Source: Aquimarina litoralis
Lineage (GTDB): Bacteria; Bacteroidota; Bacteroidia; Flavobacteriales; Flavobacteriaceae
Length of the DNA stretch: 52,655 nt
Direction of reading: 5' to 3'
Assembly: GCF_019295435.1 (NCBI RefSeq)
Contig: NZ_WEKL01000012.1
Coordinates: forward strand, 67,124-119,778
In this document: one piece after another, positions 20,401-28,750 of the stretch
How positions within the stretch are numbered: position 1 is the first letter of the stretch
Layout of the letters: each line of letters starts with the position of its first letter
Made by a program: the position numbers and the translations under genes
Notes under the pieces: model-generated
Seen by the model: only the letters and a program-made list of their open reading frames with translations
What the model was told of the DNA's origin: nothing
The model's database searches: none

Positions 20401-23400
20401 TTACCAACAGCTGCTCCTTGTAATCCATCTTCAAAACTCAAATGCCATATCAAGCAAACTCCTGTTCCGGCTCCATCAAAATCAACTCCTTCGACATCTG
20501 CTATAGTTGGTGGTAATCCTAAGATATTATTTAGATCATCAGTAATTACCCAAGTACTATTGGTTCCTTCGGCACCGGTTAAACTTATGCCCGAAACATT
20601 ATCTGCAATACCATCTCCAACGGTAAAGGTAAATGGTCCTCCCGAGATGGTACCTCCATCTACTACTGGAGTAGCAACTGGATTTCTAGTAACAGTTATT
20701 GAATTTGAAAGATCAAAATCTCCAACTAAATCTGCCGCGTTATTACCAACAGCTGCTCCTTGCAATCCGTCTTCAAAACTCAAATGCCATATTAAGCAAA
20801 CTCCTGTTCCAGCTCCATCAAAATCTACTCCTTCAACATCAGCTATCGTTGGTGGTAATCCTAAGATATTGTTTAAATCATCTGTAATTACCCAAGTACT
20901 ATTCGTTCCTTCGGCTCCTGTTAAGTTTATGCCTGAAACATTATCAGCAATACCATCTCCAACAATAAAGGTAAATGGTCCTCCTGAAATTGTTCCTCCA
21001 TCCACTACTGGGGTAGCAACTGGATTTCTAGTAACGGTTATTGAATTTGAAAGATCAAAATCTCCAACTAAATCTGCTGCGTTATTACCAACAGCTGCTC
21101 CTTGCAATCCGTCTTCAAAACTCAAATGCCATATTAAACAAACTCCTGTTCCAGCTCCATCAAAATCTACTCCTTCAACATCAGCTATAGTCGGTGGTAA
21201 TCCTAAAATATTATTTTGATCATCAGTGATAACCCAAGTACTATTTGTTCCTTCGGCACCAGACAAACTTATTCCTGATACATTATCCACTATTCCATCT
21301 CCAACAGTAAAGGTAAACGGTCCTCCTGAAATTGTTCCACCGTCAACTACAACTGGAGTAATAGTACCACATTGTGGTTCGACATCTGAATTTGAAAAGT
21401 AAATTGTATATCCACCGGTCTTAGAAACCATTACAAAATTACCTTCATCAATTGTCACCCAATAAGATCCGTCAAAACCTGGTATTCCGGTTCCAGTAAG
21501 AACAGCATCTGGACTAGCAGCGTTAAAGGTTTGTGTAAGATTATCTCTAAGATCTACATACCAATTTGGTTGCCCATCTGTAGTATTCATAGCGAATACA
21601 TAAAGACCGTTGTTTTGTAAATCCCAATTAATTGAAAACTCTCTAAAATTACTTAAACTTGGACCTCCATCTCCTAATACATAAACATTTGTGTATCTAT
21701 CATTAATATTTTGTAGAGGAGTAGCGATAGGTGTATCAAAAGTACAGCTTGTACTTCCATCAGTAACATTAATTATTTGGGTAGCAACATCTGTATCACC
21801 AGCTACATTTGTAACCGTTAAAGTAACGGTAACCTGTCCTATCTGTGTGTATGTTGCCGCAGTACTTACCGTAGAAGCTGTTTGTCCATTTCCTAAGTCC
21901 CAGCTATATGTTAAATTACCACCTGTAGGATCCACCGATCCTGAAGCGTCAAAAGTAACATCTAAAGGAGCTATTCCTGAGTCAGTACTTACTGTAAACG
22001 AAGCAATTGGACTACCGTCTGTTACTGTTATTTTTATGGTTTTACTATCTTCTTTACTTCCGTCACTAACCGTCAATTTGGCATCATATTCTCCAATTGC
22101 AGTATATTCATGAGTAACCGTAACGCCAGCACCGGATTCTCCATCTCCAAAATCCCATATGTAGGTTAAAGAATCTCCATTTTCATCTGTAGATACTGAG
22201 GCATCAAAACTAACAGTCACTGGAGCAACTCCGGATGTTGGTGTAGCACTAAAGTCCGCTACTGGTGCTATGTTTCCATCCAAAACTGTTATAGTTCTTG
22301 TAAATTCTGAAGAAGTATTTTGTCCATCACTTACAGTAAGTGTTACCAAGTAAGAACCGATTGCCGTGTAGGTAATTAAAGGATCCACCACTGATGAAGT
22401 CTGTCCATTTCCAAAATCCCAATTATATGTCAATGCATCTCCATTAGGGTCTGAGGAAGCTGATGCATCAAATGAAACCTCTAATGGTGCTGTTCCAGAT
22501 ACGGGAGTAGCTGTAAAAGATGCAGTTGGTACTTCTCCTCCATTAGGTTCATTACCTCCTACCAATACTCCATCTGCATAAATTGGTACATTATCTGCAA
22601 TTTTTAATGTATTATTTAATCCTTGGTAAGAAAAATCATTTGAAGCATCCCAAGCACTTTCTGGAGCACTTGTGGGCAATGAAATTCTTAGCTGTATTTC
22701 ACTTCTGTATTCTCCTTGACCTCCAGGAAATGGCATTTGATTCTGATCTACTTCAATTTCCGCATAATAAATATTGCTAGAAGCATCCCATTCTTGGAGA
22801 CCATTAATAGTTGTTCCTCCTGCTCCTCTTGCTGTTAGTTCATAATCGCTAGCACTATACCCTGCTGCAATACCTTCTGAAATATCAACAAAATAGCGAG
22901 CTTTTAACGTATTGGGAACTCTAGCTGGCCATCCAGAACGGTTATTAAGCCAAATAGCTACTTCTGTAAATTTCGCTTGATCGTTATTTAGTTTTACTTC
23001 ATTAGCAAATTCTAATCCAGGAGTCTCTGGTTGTGGAAAATTAGGTAGTGGTGATCCACCAAATTCCATAATCATTCTAGCCAAAACTCCTTGATAACAT
23101 GCATTGTAATCAGTTGCTACTTCATTTGCTTGAAAATCATCTCTGTCTTCTTCAAAAAAGTCATCTGGTTTAGCCGGACCTCCCATCAATGCTCCATACA
23201 TAGTATGTCTTGACTCTACTGGGTTAGCACTGCTTCTAGACCAACTAGAATGTTGTCCTCTATGGTGAGGTTTTGTAGGTGGATTAACACCAAATCCGGT
23301 TACTAAACTTCTATTGTTTGGGTTATCTCCGAGTGCATAATTCACTTGATTGATAGCGAAGTTTTTATATTGATTACTTTTTGGAGTATTTACATTATCA

Positions 23401-24437
23401 CTATAAATTAAAGCGGTCAGCGATGCATTCATTGCATGACGTAAAGAACCCCACTGTGTTAAATGTGCCTGACCTCCAGGAGAATAGTTCACACCACCAT
23501 TACCTTCTTGCCACCAATCTAAATGGCGTTCTGCATCAGCTTTATATATGTCTTTTCCAGTAATTATAGATAATAATACCATATTACCATAAGATTTATC
23601 TTCCCACACTAGGCTCCATAAAAAATCTGGTTGGGTATATTCTGCCTCCGCTTTATCAAGATATTTCTGATCACCAGTAGCCTTGTATAACCAAAGTGCT
23701 CCCCAAGTTAATTCATCTTGAAAATTTCCTGAAGTATACGTTCCTACTGCAGGAATATTTCCTTCAGAAGTATAAAGTCCTCTATACGTATCACCAAAAT
23801 TATATAATTCAATAGCGTGACTTAATAAAGTTGCACTATAAGCAGGATCACTATCTTTAAATATTATACTCGCTGAAGCTAAGGCAGCCGCAGTCTCACA
23901 AGCTACCTCAGTACCGGGATTACTAGTGGTTAATGCATAAGATTTTCGCTGTCCATACATAGGATGCACATCTACCATTTCAGCAGGCATCCAGAAGTTA
24001 TGATCCTGAGATTTACTATCTGCAACCTGTGCATAAAAAACATTAGGTGATGGGTGACACTTTATAAAGTAATCTGTAACCCATTTAATATTTCGTTTAA
24101 AATGTTCTGTCTGATTTGCGGCATCATATCCGTCTTTATACTCTAAGAATCCCCAATTAAGAGCTGTTACGGAAAACGCCATTGGAAAACCAAATTTTAC
24201 ATGGTCTCCCGCATCATTCCATCCACCAGTTAGATCGAGCCCAACATCAGCTCCATCATTAATCCCAGAATCGGACCTCCAACTTATTCTATTCCAATCT
24301 GGTAGAATTCCAGATTGCTGTGTTTCATAGAAAAGCAAGGACTTTTGCAATGCTTCTCCGTAATTAAATTGTGCATACGATGTAGCACATAATAAGCACG
24401 CTATGAGCATTGTGCTTATTCTAATAAAGTTTCTCAT
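17469..24437 (-). CDS. CelA-like GH9-CBM3c-GH48 bifunctional cellulase with T9SS domain
   Basis: 2322 residues. Signal peptide 1-22. The GH9 domain (about 24-460) has WNDAGDH (Asp75/Asp78, base/nucleophile site), HHRGQHSSW at 391-399 and the proton donor Glu439 in [14 protein letters not shown]3c (about 472-632) follows, as in processive GH9 enzymes. Then come three PKDs (about 635-895), unknown module A (898-1023), three 114-residue tandem repeats (1030-1367), unknown module B (1374-1499), a fourth PKD (about 1507-1592) and a GH48 domain (about 1603-2228). The GH48 region carries [16 protein letters not shown]; Glu1639 and Glu1650 are spaced 11 apart like Glu44 and Glu55 of CelF. A T9SS domain starts near 2247. 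GH9 (endo/processive) and GH48 (reducing-end cellobiohydrolase) in one chain is the plan of Caldicellulosiruptor CelA, but with a different middle part and T9SS export. Confidence 0.93.
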   Translation of the reverse strand: MRNFIRISTMLIACLLCATSYAQFNYGEALQKSLLFYETQQSGILPDWNRISWRSDSGINDGADVGLDLTGGWNDAGDHVKFGFPMAFSVTALNWGFLEYKDGYDAANQTEHFKRNIKWVTDYFIKCHPSPNVFYAQVADSKSQDHNFWMPAEMVDVHPMYGQRKSYALTTSNPGTEVACETAAALASASIIFKDSDPAYSATLLSHAIELYNFGDTYRGLYTSEGNIPAVGTYTSGNFQDELTWGALWLYKATGDQKYLDKAEAEYTQPDFLWSLVWEDKSYGNMVLLSIITGKDIYKADAERHLDWWQEGNGGVNYSPGGQAHLTQWGSLRHAMNASLTALIYSDNVNTPKSNQYKNFAINQVNYALGDNPNNRSLVTGFGVNPPTKPHHRGQHSSWSRSSANPVESRHTMYGALMGGPAKPDDFFEEDRDDFQANEVATDYNACYQGVLARMIMEFGGSPLPNFPQPETPGLEFANEVKLNNDQAKFTEVAIWLNNRSGWPARVPNTLKARYFVDISEGIAAGYSASDYELTARGAGGTTINGLQEWDASSNIYYAEIEVDQNQMPFPGGQGEYRSEIQLRISLPTSAPESAWDASNDFSYQGLNNTLKIADNVPIYADGVLVGGNEPNGGEVPTASFTATPVSGTAPLEVSFDASASSDPNGDALTYNWDFGNGQTSSVVDPLITYTAIGSYLVTLTVSDGQNTSSEFTRTITVLDGNIAPVADFSATPTSGVAPVTVSFDASVSTDENGDSLTYIWDFGDGESGAGVTVTHEYTAIGEYDAKLTVSDGSKEDSKTIKITVTDGSPIASFTVSTDSGIAPLDVTFDASGSVDPTGGNLTYSWDLGNGQTASTVSTAATYTQIGQVTVTLTVTNVAGDTDVATQIINVTDGSTSCTFDTPIATPLQNINDRYTNVYVLGDGGPSLSNFREFSINWDLQNNGLYVFAMNTTDGQPNWYVDLRDNLTQTFNAASPDAVLTGTGIPGFDGSYWVTIDEGNFVMVSKTGGYTIYFSNSDVEPQCGTITPVVVDGGTISGGPFTFTVGDGIVDNVSGISLSGAEGTNSTWVITDDQNNILGLPPTIADVEGVDFDGAGTGVCLIWHLSFEDGLQGAAVGNNAADLVGDFDLSNSITVTRNPVATPVVDGGTISGGPFTFIVGDGIADNVSGINLTGAEGTNSTWVITDDLNNILGLPPTIADVEGVDFDGAGTGVCLIWHLSFEDGLQGAAVGNNAADLVGDFDLSNSITVTRNPVATPVVDGGTISGGPFTFTVGDGIADNVSGISLTGAEGTNSTWVITDDLNNILGLPPTIADVEGVDFDGAGTGVCLIWHLSFEDGLQGAAVGNNAADLVGDFDLSNSITVTRNPASNGSDCSFETPISTALPSVDNRYSQVHVLGNGGPSLSNFREFSINWDLQNTGLYVFAMNTNDGQPNWYVDLRPNLTYNFSTANPEASLSGTGIPGLDGDYWVTVNETDFVMVSKTGGFTIYFSNSAIAPDCDNTGGNTDPVADISATPISGDAPLLVNFDASASSDADGDALTYTWDFGDGNTANGVTVENTFTSLGTYSTTLTVDDGNGGTDQAVITINVTDGDIIITPPTDNAYINRFIELRNEFYDPANGYFSADGSPHHSIETLIVEAPDYGHESTSELYSYWLWLEVMNGRVTQDWAPLSNVWDKIEQFIIPTKADQPSNAAYNPSSPAAFAAEFPLPSDYPAPLEFNAPVGVDPVSADLTATYGPDVYQMHWLLDNDNFYGYGNRGDGVSTPSYINTFQRGEQESVYETIPHPSWESFDWGGSSGFLPLFVEDQNYARQWRYTSAPDADARAVQAMYWAQIYAKEQGASLGNLDLDKATKMGDYLRIAMFDKYFKPLGVQSASSGAGSGYDSAHYLMSWYMSWGGSADPASQWAFRISSSHCHFGYQNPMAAYALTQVDELKPISQNGERDWNESLKRQMEFYTWLQSKEGAIAGGATNSWNGDYSVYPAGKSTFYGMAYDKDPVYHDPGSGTWFGWQAWSMERVAEYYYITNDPMAKALMDKWVAWVKSEVQLIGTDDFEIPATLEWTGEPDTWDPTNPGSNTNLSVTVTDYGKDLGVAASMAKALIYYAAATQKHSTFDTDARDLAKEVLDRMWNTYRDDKGVSSPEDRGDFSRIFEEEVYVPNGFTGTMPNGDAIEPGVTFLDIRSGYRNDPEFDRLETAYNAGAEYTQRYHRSWAQIEVALANAEFGYFFSDQEPSTKAPDKIFEVTATPNPASDYINITTNFDMKNTRIRVIDIAGNVVRTESLVNKQKSTRLSVNELPTGMYILEIYDITTGDKFRDKIIKK
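20337..21350 (-). repeat. Three tandem ~342-bp repeats inside the GH9/GH48 gene
   Basis: Units of 114 residues (1030-1143, 1144-1257, and 1258-1367 without the linker) start [10 protein letters not shown], hold [12 protein letters not shown] and end NSITVTRNP. The proteins differ at only a few sites, while the DNA differs at more positions, mostly third bases. The units resemble tandem repeats I recall from large surface proteins of marine Flavobacteriia; that resemblance is unchecked. Each has one Cys. They probably form extended Ig-like spacers or adhesive units. Confidence 0.9.
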
Positions 24438-24446
24438 TGTAAGTGT

Positions 24447-24461
24447 AGTTTTAAGAATTGT
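24447..24461 (-). promoter_or_regulatory. Shared leader element before the GH9/GH48 gene
   Basis: The minus strand reads ACAATTCTTAAAACT, followed by ACACTTACA and the ATG at 24437. The CTTAAAACT core also occurs before the DUF5060 gene and the possible small ORF. Confidence 0.35.
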
Positions 24462-24599
24462 GTTTTTAGATTAGGTTTTAAGTTTTTTGGTTAAGTAAAT
24501 TAAGACGTCGAAATTAACTGTTAAGCCTTTATACCTGTAAGACCAATTACTAAGCGATATGAATTAGAAAGAATTCGTAATATATATTGTATTGTTCGC

Positions 24600-24623
24600 T
24601 ATAAATTGGTCAACCAATTTATA
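24600..24623. promoter_or_regulatory. 24-bp palindrome, candidate operator
   Basis: TATAAATTGGT at 24600-24610 and ACCAATTTATA at 24613-24623 are perfect 11-bp inverted arms around a 2-nt centre. The site lies about 163 bp upstream of the cellulase ATG. The loop is too short for a stable terminator hairpin, which favours a dimeric protein-binding site. The regulator is not identified. Confidence 0.5.
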
Positions 24624-24692
24624 ATGCAAAAACATTACCTGAACAACATCTGTTCTACAATATTTTAATCAGTCTTTTTGTACTTTGGAAAA

Positions 24693-24788
24693 TCAGCTAA
24701 AAAAGTGCCTTATTTCGGAATTCAAAGCTTTCTTTAAATAAAATAGCTTTGGAGATGTCAGTATCTCCTTGTTTGTGAGTTTGCGCAT
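24693..24788 (-). CDS. Possible 31-residue small ORF upstream of the cellulase
   Basis: The minus strand from the ATG at 24786-24788 encodes a 31-residue, Lys/Leu-rich peptide beginning MRKLTNKEILTSPKL and ending in RHFFS before TGA. It is preceded by CTTAAAACTAAACTAACT, very like the leader of the cellulase gene, which starts CTTAAAACTACACTTACA. There is no signal peptide or known motif. GGAGAT and ATCTCC at 24751-24768 form a small hairpin inside it. It may be a small protein, a leader peptide, the remnant of a lost gene, or chance. Confidence 0.25.
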   Translation of the reverse strand: MRKLTNKEILTSPKLFYLKKALNSEIRHFFS

Positions 24789-25654
24789 AGTTAGTTTAGT
24801 TTTAAGTTCACTGTCATTAAGATCTATCATTCATTAATTAGGGAAAATGTATGATATGTTGTGTGTGTTATTTTAATTCATGCGTTTATCGATATTTTCA
24901 ATTAATAGATATGGTATTTATTTTTCTACAATTAAAAGTAAGTAACAAATAAACCGATATTCAAAGTTATAACAACTTGGATGTAAAAAAAGACTCATCC
25001 ATACCTTTACTACCTCTTAACATTTTTATTATCTACACCTATAAATCAAGGCACAACGGTTCCATCGTATAATGTTTTTAAGGGGAAAAATAAATTTGAA
25101 CTACCAAACTCTTAACCAAGAAAAAAAATGAAAAAAAACCATTTGTTAAGAAGATACTAAGAAAATATGGTAAGAAAAAAAATAAAAAAGTATCAATTTT
25201 ATATAAAAATATAACTTTCTTAATGGTAAAACCATAAACGAATTTAACAAAAAATCATTTTATAAAGTAATTTCTTATAAAAATTTTCTTAAAAACGTTA
25301 AAATTTTAAACAAGAAACAACTTACAGGATTTTTTAATCTTTAAGTAATATATAGACTAAATACTTATCATAAATACAAGTTTTATTAATTAATAGTAAC
25401 TCATATATACAATTCAGCCTGACTTATTGAGTATATTTTAATACAAAGAGAAAATTATATTAATATTTAAAAACCCTATGTATCATAGGAACATTTTAGT
25501 CTAAAATAATAGATCAACTAACAATAGATTATCATAAATCTATGTATTCTGAATATATTGATCATTATATCAGGAAGATAATTTGGTTTTAAAAACTGAA
25601 GCTAATTTAAGTTGATGTTTTTACGAAACACTCCTTTGAAAATAGATTTTACTC

Positions 25655-27049
25655 TTATTTTTTTATTCCATATTTATCAAAAAGATACACTAAACTTGCC
25701 ATTGTTGCTGCTCCTAGCTCTAATTCCCTTTTATTGATAGCATCGAAAGTATCATTCTTAGCGTGGTGATGATCAAAATATCGTTGAGAATCTGGGCGAA
25801 GTCCTGCCAAAACAATTCCATCTTTTTTTAATGGATTAATATCTGCTCCACTTCCTCCTTTGACAAAATAATGAATAAGATAAGGCTCAAAAAGGGGTTT
25901 CCAACTTTCAATCTGGGTAAAATTATTGTCATCACAGTCAAAAGAAAATCCTCTTGGTGTAAAAGCTCCTGCATCACTCTCTAAAGCGAAAACATGATTT
26001 TCTCCTTTCTTCTTTGCTACTTCTGCATATTTCTTACCTCCACGTAATCCATTTTCTTCATTCATAAACAATACAACTCTTATGGATCTTTTTGGTTTAT
26101 ATCCAGTTTCTTTGAATAACCTCAACACTTCCATAGATTGTACTACTCCGGCTCCATCGTCATGTGAACCATCTCCTAAATCCCAAGAATCCAAATGTCC
26201 TCCAACAATTATATACTCATCAGGAAATTCACTTCCTTTAATTTCACCAATTACATTAAAGGATTCCACATCTTTCCAAGTTCTACAGTTCATATTAAGT
26301 AAAAACTTGATCTTAGGATTAAGTGCTAACATTGAATGTAATAATTCTGCACCATTTGTACTTATGGCTGCAGCTGGAATTTTTTCTAAATCTGTCAAAT
26401 TACCATAACTCATTGCTCCAGTATGAGGAAAATCGTCTAACCTCAAATTCATAGAACGTACAATAACTCCAACTGCACCAAACTTAGCTGCTTCAGCTGC
26501 TCCAGAATATCTTTGATCTACACAACCAGAATAGGCTTCGAAAGTATTAATTACATCTGCTTGCATAGGTCGATTAAAGAAAACTATCTTCCCTTCTATT
26601 TTATCAGTTCCTAATTTACGAAGATCTTCCAACCCCTGTACTTCAATCACTTCCGCCTTTACACCTCCTATAGGTGTTGGTACAGAACCACCAAGAGCAC
26701 AAACAGGAACATTTGTAGTTTGTCCTGGTTGTGTTTCTATATACGCAAACTCAGTTACTCCTCTTGTCCATTTCGGAACCATGACTGATTGAAGCCATAC
26801 TTTATCCAATCCTATCTCTTTTAATTCCGTTTCCGTCCATTCTACAGCTTTTTGGGCATTGAGAGAACCCGATAGTCTCGCCCCTATTTGATTAGACAAA
26901 TGATCTAACCAAGAATAACTCTTCCCTTTTAGTAATGAAGAGCTATAGAAGTTTTTAATCGTAACGGAATCTTCTTTATTGATTTTCTTTTGCCCAAAAG
27001 AGGTATAGAAAAAAAACATACAGAAAATAATAAGGACTATCTTTTTCAC
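25655..27049 (-). CDS. Secreted M28-family zinc aminopeptidase/carboxypeptidase
   Basis: 464 residues with a signal peptide (about 1-20) and no T9SS domain, so probably periplasmic. The layout matches M28 peptidases of the PGCP/glutamate-carboxypeptidase-like type, with a PA-like insert (about 110-260). Zinc ligands can be seen: His285 and the adjacent Asp287 in VGGHLDSWDLG, Asp297 or Asp298 in SHDDGAG, the catalytic Glu pair in MNEENG (331-332), Asp359 in LESDAG, and a late His in DHHHAKNDTFD. It would remove residues from small peptides. The next gene (PPK2) lies 44 bp upstream on the same strand, so the two could be co-transcribed, but no functional link is evident. Confidence 0.9.
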   Translation of the reverse strand: MKKIVLIIFCMFFFYTSFGQKKINKEDSVTIKNFYSSSLLKGKSYSWLDHLSNQIGARLSGSLNAQKAVEWTETELKEIGLDKVWLQSVMVPKWTRGVTEFAYIETQPGQTTNVPVCALGGSVPTPIGGVKAEVIEVQGLEDLRKLGTDKIEGKIVFFNRPMQADVINTFEAYSGCVDQRYSGAAEAAKFGAVGVIVRSMNLRLDDFPHTGAMSYGNLTDLEKIPAAAISTNGAELLHSMLALNPKIKFLLNMNCRTWKDVESFNVIGEIKGSEFPDEYIIVGGHLDSWDLGDGSHDDGAGVVQSMEVLRLFKETGYKPKRSIRVVLFMNEENGLRGGKKYAEVAKKKGENHVFALESDAGAFTPRGFSFDCDDNNFTQIESWKPLFEPYLIHYFVKGGSGADINPLKKDGIVLAGLRPDSQRYFDHHHAKNDTFDAINKRELELGAATMASLVYLFDKYGIKK

Positions 27050-27093
27050 TTAGGTATTTTTATTTATAATTATTTATCAATCTATTAGAACAA

Positions 27094-27972
27094 TTATTCG
27101 TTCTCTAACTGTTCCTTGTATGATGCTAAATTTGATTTTGTTTCTTCATCTAATTCTGGTTCTTTGATATCATCAAACTTTACAAGGGTATCATAAAGAA
27201 TCTTCGCAACGATATATCTTGCAGTTGGCTTATCATCTGCGGGAATTATATACCAAGGTGCGTGAGGTAATGATGTCTTATTAATTGCATCTTGATAACA
27301 ATCCTGATATTGATCCCATAGTTTTCGTTCTTTAAGATCTCCAGCAGAAAATTTCCAATTTTTTTCTTTCTTCGCTAATCTACGTAATAATCGATTTTTT
27401 TGCTCATCTTTTGATAAATGCAGATAAAACTTATAAATCAATGTTCCATTTTCAGCAATATGTTTTTCAAAATTTCTAATCTGCTCAAAACGTCGTTCCC
27501 AAAACTCCTCATTTATATCTTCTACCGAATTGATATTAGGAAGTTTTTCACTCATTATATATTCTGGGTGTACTCTTGTCACCAATACATTCTCGTAATG
27601 AGTCCTATTAAAGACGGAAAACTTACCTCTTTGTGGCAATGCTATATAATGTCTCCATAAATAATCATGTCCAAGTTCTAAATCGGTTGGTACTTTAAAG
27701 CTATGGACTACAATCCCTCTAGTATTAAAATCTTTAAAAACTTCACGAATCAAACTATCTTTTCCTGCAGTATCCATACCTTGTAAACATATAAGGATAG
27801 CATATTTATCGTGCGCATAAATAGTATCTTGAAATTCGCCTAGTTTCTCTCTGACTTTTTCTAGTTCTTTTTCTATCTGTTTTTTATCCTCACCAAGATC
27901 ATAAGTGGTTGAAACATTTGACAATTCGATTGATTGAGAAACCTTAAAATCTTCGTCATTGATTGTATTCAT
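27094..27972 (-). CDS. PPK2-family polyphosphate kinase (polyphosphate:nucleotide phosphotransferase)
   Basis: 292 residues, the normal length for a one-domain PPK2. The Walker A-type loop GMDTAGK is at 65-71. The lid and active-site segment reads WRHYIALPQRGKFSVFNR followed by HYENVLVTRVHPE, which resembles class III PPK2 enzymes that phosphorylate AMP and ADP. WERRFEQIRNFEKHI and an Arg/Lys-rich RLLRRLAKKEKNWKFS complete the family pattern. It is a cytosolic enzyme that uses polyphosphate to make nucleoside di- or triphosphates. The subclass is inferred from short motifs only. It is followed by the M28 peptidase gene. Confidence 0.9.
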   Translation of the reverse strand: MNTINDEDFKVSQSIELSNVSTTYDLGEDKKQIEKELEKVREKLGEFQDTIYAHDKYAILICLQGMDTAGKDSLIREVFKDFNTRGIVVHSFKVPTDLELGHDYLWRHYIALPQRGKFSVFNRTHYENVLVTRVHPEYIMSEKLPNINSVEDINEEFWERRFEQIRNFEKHIAENGTLIYKFYLHLSKDEQKNRLLRRLAKKEKNWKFSAGDLKERKLWDQYQDCYQDAINKTSLPHAPWYIIPADDKPTARYIVAKILYDTLVKFDDIKEPELDEETKSNLASYKEQLENE

Positions 27973-28186
27973 AGTATAAATTGTATTATTCTTGGTAAGA
28001 TACTAAAGTTTTAGATTGCTAAAAAAAGAAAAACACGAGTATAATTCGAAGAAAAAGAAAAGATAAATATTATTTTTTATTAATTTTTTCTATTATCCAA
28101 TTGTCAAATTTCTATGTATTCGTTCTTATCATGTGCAATTTGTAGAGAGTAAGAGTATAAATTATTCTAATTATAAAGCATCAGAT

Positions 28187-28705
28187 TCACCTTGCATCAA
28201 AATCATAGCTAAATCCGATAAGAAATGTATCATATCTCCTTCCAAGGCTTTTAATATTAAATTCGGCAAAAATATGTACAGGAATAGAAATTTGATGTAA
28301 AGCTCTCAACTTTATCTGCGCTCCATGATTAAAATCTCCGCTTCTAAATGCTATGAGCGCATCATCTTCGATTTCTTCGAAAACACTAGAATCATTCCCT
28401 ATATATCCAAAACCGGCTGTTATTGTCGTAGGATACCAATTAAATAAGATAAGATTTACCCCAATTGCCAGTTCATTATATCCCTCTACTTCATTACTTG
28501 CACCAACAGAAAATAATCGATTATATTCTCCCATATAGGTAGTATAACAATTGGGAGCATATTCTATTCTTGCTCCGAGTCCTACTTCTTCGGCAGATTC
28601 AAAACTCTTAATGGCTACAAGTCCATAATTTATAGCACTGGGTTCATATTGAGCATTCGCAACAAAACCAATACTGATTAAAATAATAAAAAAAGCTCTC
28701 TTCAT
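28187..28705 (-). CDS. Small outer-membrane beta-barrel-like protein, function unknown
   Basis: 172 residues from the ATG at 28703-28705. A TTG nine bases upstream would add only three residues and overlaps the promoter box, so it was not used. The start MKRAFFIILISIGFVANAQ is a good signal peptide. The rest alternates polar and hydrophobic residues, with Gly/Tyr/Phe-rich strands and an ending GFSYDFDAR that fits a membrane strand, so a small outer-membrane barrel is likely. It is the last gene after the NtrC-type regulator, 45 bp downstream, and has its own promoter-like box at 28712-28719. I do not recognise the family. Confidence 0.65.
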   Translation of the reverse strand: MKRAFFIILISIGFVANAQYEPSAINYGLVAIKSFESAEEVGLGARIEYAPNCYTTYMGEYNRLFSVGASNEVEGYNELAIGVNLILFNWYPTTITAGFGYIGNDSSVFEEIEDDALIAFRSGDFNHGAQIKLRALHQISIPVHIFAEFNIKSLGRRYDTFLIGFSYDFDAR

Positions 28706-28711
28706 TAGGGG

Positions 28712-28719
28712 CAAATATA
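28712..28719 (-). promoter_or_regulatory. -7-type promoter box (TATATTTG)
   Basis: The minus strand reads TATATTTG, matching the Bacteroidetes TAnnTTTG. It ends 6 nt before the ATG of the small outer-membrane protein gene, so a transcript made from it would be nearly leaderless. No clear -33 TTG was seen. Confidence 0.35.
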
Positions 28720-28750
28720 TTAGAGATAGGTCGAAAGATAAGAATTCTCC

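Larger units (their letters stand above)
24438..25654. other. 1.2-kb AT-rich gap upstream of the GH9/GH48 gene
   Basis: No long ORF on either strand. The part near the cellulase holds a leader element (24447-24461), a 24-bp palindrome (24600-24623) and a possible 31-codon ORF (24693-24788). A lone -7-like box, TAACTTTG on the minus strand at 24962-24969, lacks a matching -33 TTG. The part from about 25000 to 25650 is extremely AT-rich with long A/T runs, and I see no gene, repeat or RNA in it. Confidence 0.6.

Noticed and set aside
20398-21219. 273-codon plus-strand ORF opposite the cellulase repeats
   Set aside because: It mirrors the three tandem repeats on the other strand and is itself a low-complexity Pro/Ser repeat, with no start context or domain. 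It is a shadow of the repeat.
20337-21350. CRISPR-like array
   Set aside because: The repeats are 342 bp, directly adjacent and in frame within a coding sequence; there are no short repeats with unique spacers.
21691-22113. 140-codon plus-strand ORF
   Set aside because: Lies wholly opposite module A and the PKDs of the cellulase gene; its protein has no recognisable family.
28706-28714. TTG start extending the small outer-membrane protein by three residues
   Set aside because: The ATG at 28703-28705 begins a standard signal peptide, and the TTG overlaps a promoter-like box.
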